DNA from: Aphelocoma coerulescens
Lineage: Eukaryota > Chordata > Aves > Passeriformes > Corvidae
Direction: 5' to 3'
Length of the DNA stretch: 64,000 nucleotides
Assembly: GCF_041296385.1 (NCBI RefSeq)
Contig: NW_027184065.1
Span: 1,172,001-1,236,000, forward strand
Made by a program: the position numbers and the translations under genes. Shown piece by piece: positions 9,376 through 22,674 of this stretch; the stretch's first letter is position 1, and every line of letters starts with the position of its first letter. Below the pieces are notes generated by a model. It saw nothing but the letters and a program-made list of their open reading frames with translations. It was not told the origin of the DNA and did no database searches.

Positions 9376-11592
9376 TTTGGGCTTCTTCCCTTGAGCTCTG
9401 CAGCTGGCTGTCCCAGCCCAGCGCACCATGTGCCACCTGCTCTCCTCAGGGCTCTGCCTGCACACAGCCCCAGGAGAAGTTTTCCTGTTTGGAAGGAAAG
9501 AATGGAAAAGCCTGAGCAGGTTTCCTAAACAACAAACCCCACTCAGGAGCCACATGCTCAGTACAGGCTGCCTGGAACGAGGTCCCCTTTCTACAAGGGT
9601 CAGGGTGAGCAGGAATGATCTCTGGGAGCAGAATTCTCGGAGTCTTTCCACTGAATTCTCTGTCCCTGTGTCTTGGGGTGACTTTATCATGTGTATCCCC
9701 TATCGCTGCTCTATGCCCAGAAGTGAACTTTGTGCATTTCTGTGCCTTTCAACTGAGCCTGAGAGGGGGAAGAGGGAAAAAAAACCGGACAACCTTCTCA
9801 GACCATTTGTTCAAGGACACACATACACACTCCTCTGCATCCTGCTTGCAGCAAGAGCAGAGGAAGCAACCTTGTTTCTTTTGAGCCAGTTTTCAGCTCC
9901 TTTTCTCTGGAGGGAGATGGAGAGTTGAACTTTGTTTTCCTGGGACTTTGGGGGTTTTTATCCGTTCTTCTCTTCTTGACTGTTTCAACATCAGAGCACA
10001 TTGGGAGAATTTTCTCCCGAGGTGGGGGCCCTGAATGTGGACCCATGAGCCAGCTCCAAGGAGGAGGAGAGAGACTGCGCCTACGGAAGTGTTGGGGTTC
10101 CTCCCCCCTGCCATGAGGTCATGGGAGAGGGGACCCTGGGGTAGAGGCATGGCCTGGGCACGGGGGTCTCCCTGCTCCCTGCTGACATGTGCCCTAATCC
10201 TGTTCAGCACTGGTTATTTTGTGTTGCCCTGTGCCAGGAGGGCCCTGCTTGTGCCGTGATTGCTCAGTTCTTTGGCAGTGCCCCGCCCATGTGGCTGGAG
10301 AAGAAAGAGCTCTGAAACTTCTCTCAAGAATCGCTCCCTGTTTCTTTGCACGGGCCTCGCTGTCTATGGATGTTTCAGGAGACCCCATCGAAACACGGAA
10401 GGACTCTCAAATTATCCCAGGTTTCTCTCCACAGGGAGAGGTTTTAATATTTAGCATTGTTCTCCTTTTCCTGTCTGTTTGTTAAAAAAATAGATTATAT
10501 CTCTTTCACTTTCTTCCCAGGAAAATTCTTTTTTCCCGAAGCTGGTGGGGGAGGGCTGGGTGTAACCTGCCTTCTATCAGAGGATATTTTCCTCCACATT
10601 TGTCCAAACCGGCACAGCCTGTCCTTTCCCTGGGTGTCTGTTGCAGATGGAAGCTGCTGGTGCCATTCTCAGCTTGAAGCCCTCTTTTGATGCAAGCAGA
10701 TGTTGCCAGGTGTGTTCAGCAGCTGTTGCTCAATGCTTATGCCAAGCTATTGTGTTCCTCATGGAACCAAGGAGCCATTGTGACACTGCAGGGGCTGATG
10801 GCATCAAGGAGACAATTGTGACAGTACAGAACCTCCTAGAAACAAGGCTCCATTGTGACACCGTGGGGAATCATGGAATCAAGGAGCCCATTGTGACACG
10901 GCCAGGCCGCACGGAACCAATGGTCCATGGTTCCACTGCGGATTCAAGAAGAGCACGGTGACACCACGCAACATCACGGAACCATGCGTCCATTGTGACA
11001 CAGCGGGGCCTCATGGAAACAAGGGGACCATTGTGGCAAAGCAGGGCCTAATGGAAGCATGGAGAGCATTGGGACATTGTGGGGAATCATGGAAGCATGG
11101 AGAGCATTGTGACACTAAGGGAACTCCTGGAACCAAGATGACCACTGGCACATAATGGAACCTCATGGAAGCAAGCCTCCATGATGACTTTGGGGCGCCT
11201 CAGGGACCACAGGACCCATTGTGACACAGCAGGACCTGGTGGAACCAAGGAGCCTTTGTGATACTCCAGATCCACATGGAAGCCAGGGTGCACTGAGACA
11301 CAGCGGGGCCTTGTTGGAACCAAAGACACCTCTGCAAAAAGCAGGCTAGCTCATAGAAGCAAGGAGTCCATTGTTACAACATCAAACCTATGGAACCAAG
11401 GGACCATTGTGACACTGCGGGGCCTCATGGAACCAATTGTCCATGATGACAGTGCGGATCAAAGGAGACCATGGTGACACTGCGGAACCTGATGGAACCA
11501 AGGAGCCATTGTGACACAGTGGGCCCTCATGGAATCAAGGAGACCATTGTGACCCAGGTGTTGCATGTGAAGGCAAGGAGCCATTGTGACAC
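9376..11592 (+). repeat. unit 5 (family I, subtype B), 2217 bp
   Basis: Minisatellite 10760-11592. The 5' part is a recombinant: beta-like GTCAGGGTG and GAATGATC, then alpha-like ATCCCC and AGACCATTTG. Private A at 10041 (GTGGACCC). The 3' half is subtype B with GAAGCTGG and GTGTCTGTTGCAG. The minisatellite end carries C at 11524, the variant shared with 442 in unit 0. Confidence 0.95.
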
Positions 11593-13808
11593 TTTGGGCT
11601 TCTTCCCTTGAGCTCTGCAGCTGGCTGTCCCAGCCCAGCGCACCATGTGCCACCTGCTCTCCTCAGGGCTCTGCCTGCACACAGCCCCAGGAGAAGTTTT
11701 CCTGTTTGGAAGGAAAGAATGGAAAAGCCTGAGCAGGTTTCCTAAACAACAAACCCCACTCAGGAGCCACATGCTCAGTACAGGCTGCCTGGAACGAGGT
11801 CCCCTTTCTACAAGGGTCAGTGTGAGCAGGAATTATCTCTGGGAGCAGAATTCTCGGAGTCTTTCCACTGAATTCTCTGTCCCTGTGTCTTGGGGTGACT
11901 TTATCATGTGTATCCCCTATCGCTGCTCTATGCCCAGAAGTGAACTTTGTGCATTTCTGTGCCTTTCAACTGAGCCTGAGAGGGGGAAGAGGGAAAAAAA
12001 ACCGGACAACCTTCTCAGACCATTTGTTCAAGGACACACATACACACTCCTCTGCATCCTGCTTGCAGCAAGAGCAGAGGAAGCAACCTTGTTTCTTTTG
12101 AGCCAGTTTTCAGCTCCTTTTCTCTGGAGGGAGATGGAGAGTTGAACTTTGTTTTCCTGGGACTTTGGGGGTTTTTATCCGTTCTTCTCTTCTTGACTGT
12201 TTCAACATCAGAGCACATTGGGAGAATTTTCTCCCGAGGTGGGGGCCCTGAATGTGGGCCCATGAGCCAGCTGCAAGGAGGAGGAGAGAGACTGCGCCTA
12301 CGGAAGTGTTGGGGTTCCTCCCCCCTGCCATGAGGTCATGGGAGAGGGGACCCTGGGGTAGAGGCATGGCCTGGGCATGGGGTCTCCCTGCTCCCTGCTG
12401 ACATGTGCCCTAATCCTGTTCAGCACTGGTTATTTTGTGTTGCCCTGTGCCAGGAGGGCCCTGCTTGTGCCGTGATTGCTCAGTTCTTTGGCAGTGCCCC
12501 GCCCATGTGGCTGGAGAAGAAAGAGCTCTGAAACTTCTCTCAAGAATGGCTCCCTATTTCTTTGCGTGGGCCTCGCTGTCTATGGATGTTTCAGGAGACC
12601 CCACCGAAACACGGAAGGACTCTCAAATTATCCCAGCTTTCTCTCCACAGCGAGAGGTTTTAACATTTAGCATTGTTCTCCTTTTCCTGTCTGTTTGTTA
12701 AAAAAATAGTTTTTATCTCTTTCACTTTCTTCCCAGGAAAATTCTTTTTTCCCGAAGCTGGTGGGGGAGGGCTGGGTGTAACCTGCCTTCTATCAGAGGA
12801 TATTTTCCTCCACATTTGTCCAAACCGGCACAGCCTGTCCTTTCCCTGGGTGTTTGTTGCAGATGGAAGCTGCTGGTGCCATTCTCAGCTTGAAGCCCTC
12901 TTTTGATGCAAGCAGATGTTGCCAGGTGTGTTCAGCAGCTGTTGCTCAATGCTTATGCCAAGCTATTGTGTTCCTCATGGAACCAAGGAGCCATTGTGAC
13001 ACTGCAGGGGCTGATGGCATCAAGGAGACAATTGTGACAGTACAGAACCTCCTAGAAACAAGGCTCCATTGTGACACCGCGGGGAATCATGGAATCAAGG
13101 AGCCCATTGTGACACGGCCAGGCCGCACGGAACCAATGGTCCATGGTTCCACTGCGGATTCAAGAAGAGCACGGTGACACCACGCAACATCACGGAACCA
13201 TGCGTCCATTGTGACACAGCGGGGCCTCATGGAAACAAGGGGACCATTGTGGCAAAGCAGGGCCTAATGGAAGCATGGAGAGCATTGGGACATTGTGGGG
13301 AATCATGGAAGCATGGAGAGCATTGTGACACTAAGGGAACTCCTGGAACCAAGATGACCACTGGCACATAATGGAACCTCATGGAAGCAAGCCTCCATGA
13401 TGACTTTGGGGCGCCTCAGGGACCACAGGACCCATTGTGACACAGCAGGACCTGGTGGAACCAAGGAGCCTTTGTGATACTCCAGATCCACATGGAAGCC
13501 AGGGTGCACTGAGACACAGCGGGGCCTTGTTGGAACCAAAGACACCTCTGCAAAAAGCAGGCTAGCTCATAGAAGCAAGGAGTCCATTGTTACAACATCA
13601 AACCTATGGAACCAAGGGACCATTGTGACACTGCGGGGCCTCATGGAACCAATTGTCCATGATGACAGTGCGGATCAAAGGAGACCATGGTGACACTGCG
13701 GAACCTGATGGAACCAAGGAGCCATTGTGACACAGTGGGGCCTCATGGAATCAAGGAGACCATTGTGACCCAGGTGTTGCATGTGAAGGCAAGGAGCCAT
13801 TGTGACAC
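11593..13808 (+). repeat. unit 6 (family I, subtype A), 2216 bp
   Basis: Minisatellite 12976-13808. Alpha 5' haplotype, almost the same as unit 1. It carries TTTGCGTGGGCC at about 12561-12572 where most units have TTTGCACGGGCC. This two-base change is otherwise seen only in units 17 and 19. Confidence 0.95.
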
Positions 13809-16025
13809 TTTGGGCTTCTTCCCTTGAGCTCTGCAGCTGGCTGTCCCAGCCCAGCGCACCATGTGCCACCTGCTCTCCTCAGGGCTCTGCCTGCACACAG
13901 CCCCAGGAGAAGTTTTCCTGTTTGCAAGGAAAGAATGGAAAAGCCTGAGCAGGTTTCCTAAACAACAAACCCCACTCAGGAGCCACATGCTCAGTACAGG
14001 CTGCCTGGAACGAGGTCCCCTTTCTACAAGGGTCAGTGTGAGCAGGAATTATCTCTGGGAGCAGAATTCTCGGAGTCTTTCCACTGAATTCTCTGTCCCT
14101 GTGTCTTGGGGTGACTTTATCATGTGTATCCCCTATCGCTGCTCTATGCCCAGAAGTGAACTTTGTGCATTTCTGTGCCTTTCAACTGAGCCTGAGAGGG
14201 GGAAGAGGGAAAAAAAACCGGACAACCTTCTCAGACCATTTGTTCAAGGACACACATACACACTCCTCTGCATCCTGCTTGCAGCAAGAGCAGAGGAAGC
14301 AACCTTGTTTCTTTTGAGCCAGTTTTCAGCTCCTTTTCTCTGGAGGGAGATGGAGAGTTGAACTTTGTTTTCCTGGGACTTTGGGGGTTTTTATCCGTTC
14401 TTCTCTTCTTGACTGTTTCAACATCAGAGCACATTGGGAGAATTTTCTCCCGAGGTGGGGGCCCTGAATGTGGGCCCATGAGCCAGCTCCAAGGAGGAGG
14501 AGAGAGACTGCGCCTACGGAAGTGTTGGGGTTCCTCCCCCCTGCCATGAGGTCATGGGAGAGGGGACCCTGGGGTAGAGGCATGGCCTGGGCACGGGGGT
14601 CTCCCTGCTCCCTGCTGACATGTGCCCTAATCCTGTTCAGCACTGGTTATTTTGTGTTGCCCTGTGCCAGGAGGGCCCTGCTTGTGCCGTGATTGCTCAG
14701 TTCTTTGGCAGTGCCCCGCCCATGTGGCTGGAGAAGAAAGAGCTCTGAAACTTCTCTCAAGAATCGCTCCCTGTTTCTTTGCACGGGCCTCGCTGTCTAT
14801 GGATGTTTCAGGAGACCCCATCGAAACACGGAAGGACTCTCAAATTATCCCAGGTTTCTCTCCACAGGGAGAGGTTTTAATATTTAGCATTGTTCTCCTT
14901 TTCCTGTCTGTTTGTTAAAAAAATAGATTATATCTCTTTCACTTTCTTCCCAGGAAAATTCTTTTTTCCCGAACCTGGTGGGGGAGGGCTGGGTGTAACC
15001 TGCCTTCTATCAGAGGATATTTTCCTCCACATTTGTCCAAACCGGCACAGCCTGTCCTTTCCCTGGGTGTTTGTTGCAGATGGAAGCTGCTGGTGCCATT
15101 GTCAGCTTGAAGCCCTCTTTTGATGCAAGCAGATGTTGCCAGGTGTGTTCAGCAGCTGTTGCTCAATGCTTATGCCAAGCTATTGTGTTCCTCATGGAAC
15201 CAAGGAGCCATTGTGACACTGCAGGGGCTGATGGCATCAAGGAGACAATTGTGACAGTACAGAACCTCCTAGAAACAAGGCTCCATTGTGACACCGCGGG
15301 GAATCATGGAATCAAGGAGCCCATTGTGACACGGCCAGGCCGCACGGAACCAATGGTCCATGGTTCCACTGCGGATTCAAGAAGAGCACGGTGACACCAC
15401 GCAACATCACGGAACCATGCGTCCATTGTGACACAGCGGGGCCTCATGGAAACAAGGGGACCATTGTGGCAAAGCAGGGCCTAATGGAAGCATGGAGAGC
15501 ATTGGGACATTGTGGGGAATCATGGAAGCATGGAGAGCATTGTGACACTAAGGGAACTCCTGGAACCAAGATGACCACTGGCACATAATGGAACCTCATG
15601 GAAGCAAGCCTCCATGATGACTTTGGGGCGCCTCAGGGACCACAGGACCCATTGTGACACAGCAGGACCTGGTGGAACCAAGGAGCCTTTGTGATACTCC
15701 AGATCCACATGGAAGCCAGGGTGCACTGAGACACAGCGGGGCCTTGTTGGAACCAAAGACACCTCTGCAAAAAGCAGGCTAGCTCATAGAAGCAAGGAGT
15801 CCATTGTTACAACATCAAACCTATGGAACCAAGGGACCATTGTGACACTGCGGGGCCTCATGGAACCAATTGTCCATGATGACAGTGCGGATCAAAGGAG
15901 ACCATGGTGACACTGCGGAACCTGATGGAACCAAGGAGCCATTGTGACACAGTGGGGCCTCATGGAATCAAGGAGACCATTGTGACCCAGGTGTTGCATG
16001 TGAAGGCAAGGAGCCATTGTGACAC
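13809..16025 (+). repeat. unit 7 (family I, subtype B), 2217 bp
   Basis: Minisatellite 15193-16025. Alpha 5' haplotype except for TTTGCAAGG (a beta base) at about 13921. The 3' half is subtype B with GAACCTGG, like unit 2, and CCATTGTCAG. Confidence 0.95.
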
Positions 16026-18241
16026 TTTGGGCTTCTTCCCTTGAGCTCTGCAGCTGGCTGTCCCAGCCCAGCGCACCATGTGCCACCTGCTCTCCTCAGG
16101 GCTCTGCCTGCACACAGCCCCAGGAGAAGTTTTCCTGTTTGCAAGGAAAGAATGGAAAAGCCTGAGCAGGTTTCCTAAACAACAAACCCCACTCAGGAGC
16201 CACATGCTCAGTACTGGCTGCCTGGAACGAGGTCCCCTTTCTACAAGGGTCAGGGTGAGCAGGAATGATCTCTGGGAGCAGAATTCTCGGAGTCTTTCCA
16301 CTGAATTCTCTGTCCCTGTGTCTTGGGGTGACTTTATCATGTGTATCCTCTATCGCTGCTCTATGCCCGGAAGTGAACTTTGTGCATTTCTGTGCCTTTC
16401 AACTGAGCCTGAGAGGGGGAAGAGGGAAAAAAAACCGGACAACCTTCTCAGAGCGTTTGTTCAAGGACACACATACACACTCCTCTGCATCCTGCTTGCA
16501 GCAAGAGCCGAGGAAGCAACCTTGTTTCTTTTGAGCCAGTTTTCAGCTCCTTTTCTCTGGAGGGAGATGGAGAGTTGAACTTTGTTTTCCTGGGACTTTG
16601 GGGGTTTTTATCCGTTCTTCTCTTCTTGACTGTTTCAACATCAGACCACATTGGGAGAATTTTCTCCCGAGGTGGGGGCCCTGAATGTGGGCCCATGAGC
16701 CAGCTGCAAGGAGGAGGAGAGAGACTGCGCCTACGGAAGTGTTGGGGTTCCTCCCCCCTGCCATGAGGTCATGGGAGAGGGGACCCTGGGGTAGAGGCAT
16801 GGCCTGGGCATGGGGTCTCCCTGCTCCCTGCTGACATGTGCCCTAATCCTGTTCAGCACTGGTTATTTTGTGTTGCCCTGTGCCAGGAGGGCCCTGCTTG
16901 TGCCGTGATTGCTCAGTTCTTTGGCAGTGCCCCGCCCATGTGGCTGGAGAAGAAAGAGCTCTGAAACTTCTCTCAAGAATGGCTCCCTATTTCTTTGCAC
17001 GGGCCTCGCTGTCTATGGATGTTTCAGGAGACCCCACCGAAACACGGAAGGACTCTCAAATTATCCCAGCTTTCTCTCCACAGCGAGAGGTTTTAACATT
17101 TAGCATTGTTCTCCTTTTCCTGTCTGTTTGTTAAAAAAATAGTTTTTATCTCTTTCACTTTCTTCCCAGGAAAATTCTTTTTTCCCGAAGCTGGTGGGGG
17201 AGGGCTGGGTGTAACCTGCCTTCTATCAGAGGATATTTTCCTCCACATTTGTCCAAACCGGCACAGCCTGTCCTTTCCCTGGGTGTTTGTTGCAGATGGA
17301 AGCTGCTGGTGCCATTCTCAGCTTGAAGCCCTCTTTTGATGCAAGCAGATGTTGCCAGGTGTGTTCAGCAGCTGTTGCTCAATGCTTATGCCAAGCTATT
17401 GTGTTCCTCATGGAACCAAGGAGCCATTGTGACACTGCAGGGGCTGATGGCATCAAGGAGACAATTGTGACAGTACAGAACCTCCTAGAAACAAGGCTCC
17501 ATTGTGACACCGTGGGGAATCATGGAATCAAGGAGCCCATTGTGACACGGCCAGGCCGCACGGAACCAATGGTCCATGGTTCCACTGCGGATTCAAGAAG
17601 AGCACGGTGACACCACGCAACATCACGGAACCATGCGTCCATTGTGACACAGCGGGGCCTCATGGAAACAAGGGGACCATTGTGGCAAAGCAGGGCCTAA
17701 TGGAAGCATGGAGAGCATTGGGACATTGTGGGGAATCATGGAAGCATGGAGAGCATTGTGACACTAAGGGAACTCCTGGAACCAAGATGACCACTGGCAC
17801 ATAATGGAACCTCATGGAAGCAAGCCTCCATGATGACTTTGGGGCGCCTCAGGGACCACAGGACCCATTGTGACACAGCAGGACCTGGTGGAACCAAGGA
17901 GCCTTTGTGATACTCCAGATCCACATGGAAGCCAGGGTGCACTGAGACACAGCGGGGCCTTGTTGGAACCAAAGACACCTCTGCAAAAAGCAGGCTAGCT
18001 CATAGAAGCAAGGAGTCCATTGTTACAACATCAAACCTATGGAACCAAGGGACCATTGTGACACTGCGGGGCCTCATGGAACCAATTGTCCATGATGACA
18101 GTGCGGATCAAAGGAGACCATGGTGACACTGCGGAACCTGATGGAACCAAGGAGCCATTGTGACACAGTGGGGCCTCATGGAATCAAGGAGACCATTGTG
18201 ACCCAGGTGTTGCATGTGAAGGCAAGGAGCCATTGTGACAC
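16026..18241 (+). repeat. unit 8 (family I, subtype A), 2216 bp
   Basis: Minisatellite 17409-18241. Full beta 5' haplotype. It is the first unit with ATCAGACCAC (C at about 16646) in place of ATCAGAGCAC. That C recurs in units 10, 12, 13, 15, 17 and 19 and throughout family II. Confidence 0.95.
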
Positions 18242-20458
18242 TTTGGGCTTCTTCCCTTGAGCTCTGCAGCTGGCTGTCCCAGCCCAGCGCACCATGTGCC
18301 ACCTGCTCTCCTCAGGGCTCTGCCTGCACACAGCCCCAGGAGAAGTTTTCCTGTTTGGAAGGAAAGAATGGAAAAGCCTGAGCAGGTTTCCTAAACAACA
18401 AACCCCACTCAGGAGCCACATGCTCAGTACAGGCTGCCTGGAACGAGGTCCCCTTTCTACAAGGGTCAGTGTGAGCAGGAATTATCTCTGGGAGCAGAAT
18501 TCTCGGAGTCTTTCCACTGAATTCTCTGTCCCTGTGTCTTGGGGTGACTTTATCATGTGTATCCCCTATCGCTGCTCTATGCCCAGAAGTGAACTTTGTG
18601 CATTTCTGTGCCTTTCAACTGAGCCTGAGAGGGGGAAGAGGGAAAAAAAACCGGACAACCTTCTCAGACCATTTGTTCAAGGACACACATACACACTCCT
18701 CTGCATCCTGCTTGCAGCAAGAGCAGAGGAAGCAACCTTGTTTCTTTTGACCCAGTTTTCAGCTCCTTTTCTCTGGAGGGAGATGGAGAGTTGAACTTTG
18801 TTTTCCTGGGACTTTGGGGGTTTTTATCCGTTCTTCTCTTCTTGACTGTTTCAACATCAGAGCACATTGGGAGAATTTTCTCCCGAGGTGGGGGCCCTGA
18901 ATGTGGGCCCATGAGCCAGCTCCAAGGAGGAGGAGAGAGACTGCGCCTACGGAAGTGTTGGGGTTCCTCCCCCCTGCCATGAGGTCATGGGAGAGGGGAC
19001 CCTGGGGTAGAGGCATGGCCTGGGCACGGGGGTCTCCCTGCTCCCTGCTGACATGTGCCCTAATCCTGTTCAGCACTGGTTATTTTGTGTTGCCCTGTGC
19101 CAGGAGGGCCCTGCTTGTGCCGTGATTGCTCAGTTCTTTGGCAGTGCCCCGCCCATGTGGCTGGAGAAGAAAGAGCTCTGAAACTTCTCTCAAGAATCGC
19201 TCCCTGTTTCTTTGCACGGGCCTCGCTGTCTATGGATGTTTCAGGAGACCCCATCGAAACACGGAAGGACTCTCAAATTATCCCAGGTTTCTCTCCACAG
19301 GGAGAGGTTTTAATATTTAGCATTGTTCTCCTTTTCCTGTCTGTTTGTTAAAAAAATAGATTATATCTCTTTCACTTTCTTCCCAGGAAAATTCTTTTTT
19401 CCCGAAGCTGGTGGGGGAGGGCTGGGTGTAACCTGCCTTCTATCAGAGGATATTTTCCTCCACATTTGTCCAAACCGGCACAGCCTGTCCTTTCCCTGGG
19501 TGTCTGTTGCAGATGGAAGCTGCTGGTGCCATTCTCAGCTTGAAGCCCTCTTTTGATGCAAGCAGATGTTGCCAGGTGTGTTCAGCAGCTGTTGCTCAAT
19601 GCTTATGCCAAGCTATTGTGTTCCTCATGGAACCAAGGAGCCATTGTGACACTGCAGGGGCTGATGGCATCAAGGAGACAATTGTGACAGTACAGAACCT
19701 CCTAGAAACAAGGCTCCATTGTGACACCGCGGGGAATCATGGAATCAAGGAGCCCATTGTGACACGGCCAGGCCGCACGGAACCAATGGTCCATGGTTCC
19801 ACTGCGGATTCAAGAAGAGCACGGTGACACCACGCAACATCACGGAACCATGCGTCCATTGTGACACAGCGGGGCCTCATGGAAACAAGGGGACCATTGT
19901 GGCAAAGCAGGGCCTAATGGAAGCATGGAGAGCATTGGGACATTGTGGGGAATCATGGAAGCATGGAGAGCATTGTGACACTAAGGGAACTCCTGGAACC
20001 AAGATGACCACTGGCACATAATGGAACCTCATGGAAGCAAGCCTCCATGATGACTTTGGGGCGCCTCAGGGACCACAGGACCCATTGTGACACAGCAGGA
20101 CCTGGTGGAACCAAGGAGCCTTTGTGATACTCCAGATCCACATGGAAGCCAGGGTGCACTGAGACACAGCGGGGCCTTGTTGGAACCAAAGACACCTCTG
20201 CAAAAAGCAGGCTAGCTCATAGAAGCAAGGAGTCCATTGTTACAACATCAAACCTATGGAACCAAGGGACCATTGTGACACTGCGGGGCCTCATGGAACC
20301 AATTGTCCATGATGACAGTGCGGATCAAAGGAGACCATGGTGACACTGCGGAACCTGATGGAACCAAGGAGCCATTGTGACACAGTGGGGCCTCATGGAA
20401 TCAAGGAGACCATTGTGACCCAGGTGTTGCATGTGAAGGCAAGGAGCCATTGTGACAC
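18242..20458 (+). repeat. unit 9 (family I, subtype B), 2217 bp
   Basis: Minisatellite 19626-20458. Alpha 5' haplotype with a private C at 18751 (TTTGACCCAG). The 3' half is subtype B with GAAGCTGG and GTGTCTGTTGCAG, as in units 5, 11 and 16. Confidence 0.95.
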
Positions 20459-22674
20459 TTTGGGCTTCTTCCCTTGAGCTCTGCAGCTGGCTGTCCCAGC
20501 CCAGCGCACCATGTGCCACCTGCTCTCCTCAGGGCTCTGCCTGCACACAGCCCCAGGAGAAGTTTTCCTGTTTGCAAGGAAAGAATGGAAAAGCCTGAGC
20601 AGGTTTCCTAAACAACAAACCCCACTCAGGAGCCACATGCTCAGTACTGGCTGCCTGGAACGAGGTCCCCTTTCTACAAGGGTCAGTGTGAGCAGGAATG
20701 ATCTCTGGGAGCAGAATTCTCGGAGTCTTTCCACTGAATTCTCTGTCCCTGTGTCTTGGGGTGACTTTATCATGTGTATCCTCTATCGCTGCTCTATGCC
20801 CGGAAGTGAACTTTGTGCATTTCTGTGCCTTTCAACTGAGCCTGAGAGGGGGAAGAGGGAAAAAAAACCGGACAACCTTCTCAGAGCGTTTGTTCAAGGA
20901 CACACATACACACTCCTCTGCATCCTGCTTGCAGCAAGAGCCGAGGAAGCAACCTTGTTTCTTTTGAGCCAGTTTTCAGCTCCTTTTCTCTGGAGGGAGA
21001 TGGAGAGTTGAACTTTGTTTTCCTGGGACTTTGGGGGTTTTTATCCGTTCTTCTCTTCTTGACTGTTTCAACATCAGACCACATTGGGAGAATTTTCTCC
21101 CGAGGTGGGGGCCCTGAATGTGGGCCCATGAGCCAGCTGCAAGGAGGAGGAGAGAGACTGCGCCTACGGAAGTGTTGGGGTTCCTCCCCCCTGCCATGAG
21201 GTCATGGGAGAGGGGATCCTGGGGTAGAGGCATGGCCTGGGCATGGGGTCTCCCTGCTCCCTGCTGACATGTGCCCTAATCCTGTTCAGCACTGGTTATT
21301 TTGTGTTGCCCTGTGCCAGGAGGGCCCTGCTTGTGCCGTGATTGCTCAGTTCTTTGGCAGTGCCCCGCCCATGTGGCTGGAGAAGAAAGAGCTCTGAAAC
21401 TTCTCTCAAGAATGGCTCCCTATTTCTTTGCACGGGCCTCGCTGTCTATGGATGTTTCAGGAGACCCCACCGAAACACGGAAGGACTCTCAAATTATCCC
21501 AGCTTTCTCTCCACAGGGAGAGGTTTTAACATTTAGCATTGTTCTCCTTTTCCTGTCTGTTTGTTAAAAAAATAGTTTTTATCTCTTTCACTTTCTTCCC
21601 AGGAAAATTCTTTTTTCCCGAAGCTGGTGGGGGAGGGCTGGGTGTAACCTGCCTTCTATCAGAGGATATTTTCCTCCACATTTGTCCAAACCGGCACAGC
21701 CTGTCCTTTCCCTGGGTGTTTGTTGCAGATGGAAGCTGCTGGTGCCATTCTCAGCTTGAAGCCCTCTTTTGATGCAAGCAGATGTTGCCAGGTGTGTTCA
21801 GCAGCTGTTGCTCAATGCTTATGCCAAGCTATTGTGTTCCTCATGGAACCAAGGAGCCATTGTGACACTGCAGGGGCTGATGGCATCAAGGAGACAATTG
21901 TGACAGTACAGAACCTCCTAGAAACAAGGCTCCATTGTGACACCGTGGGGAATCATGGAATCAAGGAGCCCATTGTGACACGGCCAGGCCGCACGGAACC
22001 AATGGTCCATGGTTCCACTGCGGATTCAAGAAGAGCACGGTGACACCACGCAACATCACGGAACCATGCGTCCATTGTGACACAGCGGGGCCTCATGGAA
22101 ACAAGGGGACCATTGTGGCAAAGCAGGGCCTAATGGAAGCATGGAGAGCATTGGGACATTGTGGGGAATCATGGAAGCATGGAGAGCATTGTGACACTAA
22201 GGGAACTCCTGGAACCAAGATGAGCACTGGCACATAATGGAACCTCATGGAAGCAAGCCTCCATGATGACTTTGGGGCGCCTCAGGGACCACAGGACCCA
22301 TTGTGACACAGCAGGACCTGGTGGAACCAAGGAGCCTTTGTGATACTCCAGATCCACATGGAAGCCAGGGTGCACTGAGACACAGCGGGGCCTTGTTGGA
22401 ACCAAAGACACCTCTGCAAAAAGCAGGCTAGCTCATAGAAGCAAGGAGTCCATTGTTACAACATCAAACCTATGGAACCAAGGGACCATTGTGACACTGC
22501 GGGGCCTCATGGAACCAATTGTCCATGATGACAGTGCGGATCAAAGGAGACCATGGTGACACTGCAGAACCTGATGGAACCAAGGAGCCATTGTGACACA
22601 GTGGGGCCTCATGGAATCAAGGAGACCATTGTGACCCAGGTGTTGCATGTGAAGGCAAGGAGCCATTGTGACAC
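20459..22674 (+). repeat. unit 10 (family I, subtype A), 2216 bp
   Basis: Minisatellite 21842-22674. Beta 5' haplotype but with T at the site equivalent to 739. It has GGGGATCCTGGGG at about 21214, shared with units 12, 13, 17 and 19. CCACAGGGAG at about 21511 is a subtype B base in an otherwise A context. The minisatellite has a private CTGCAGAACC at about 22562. Confidence 0.95.
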
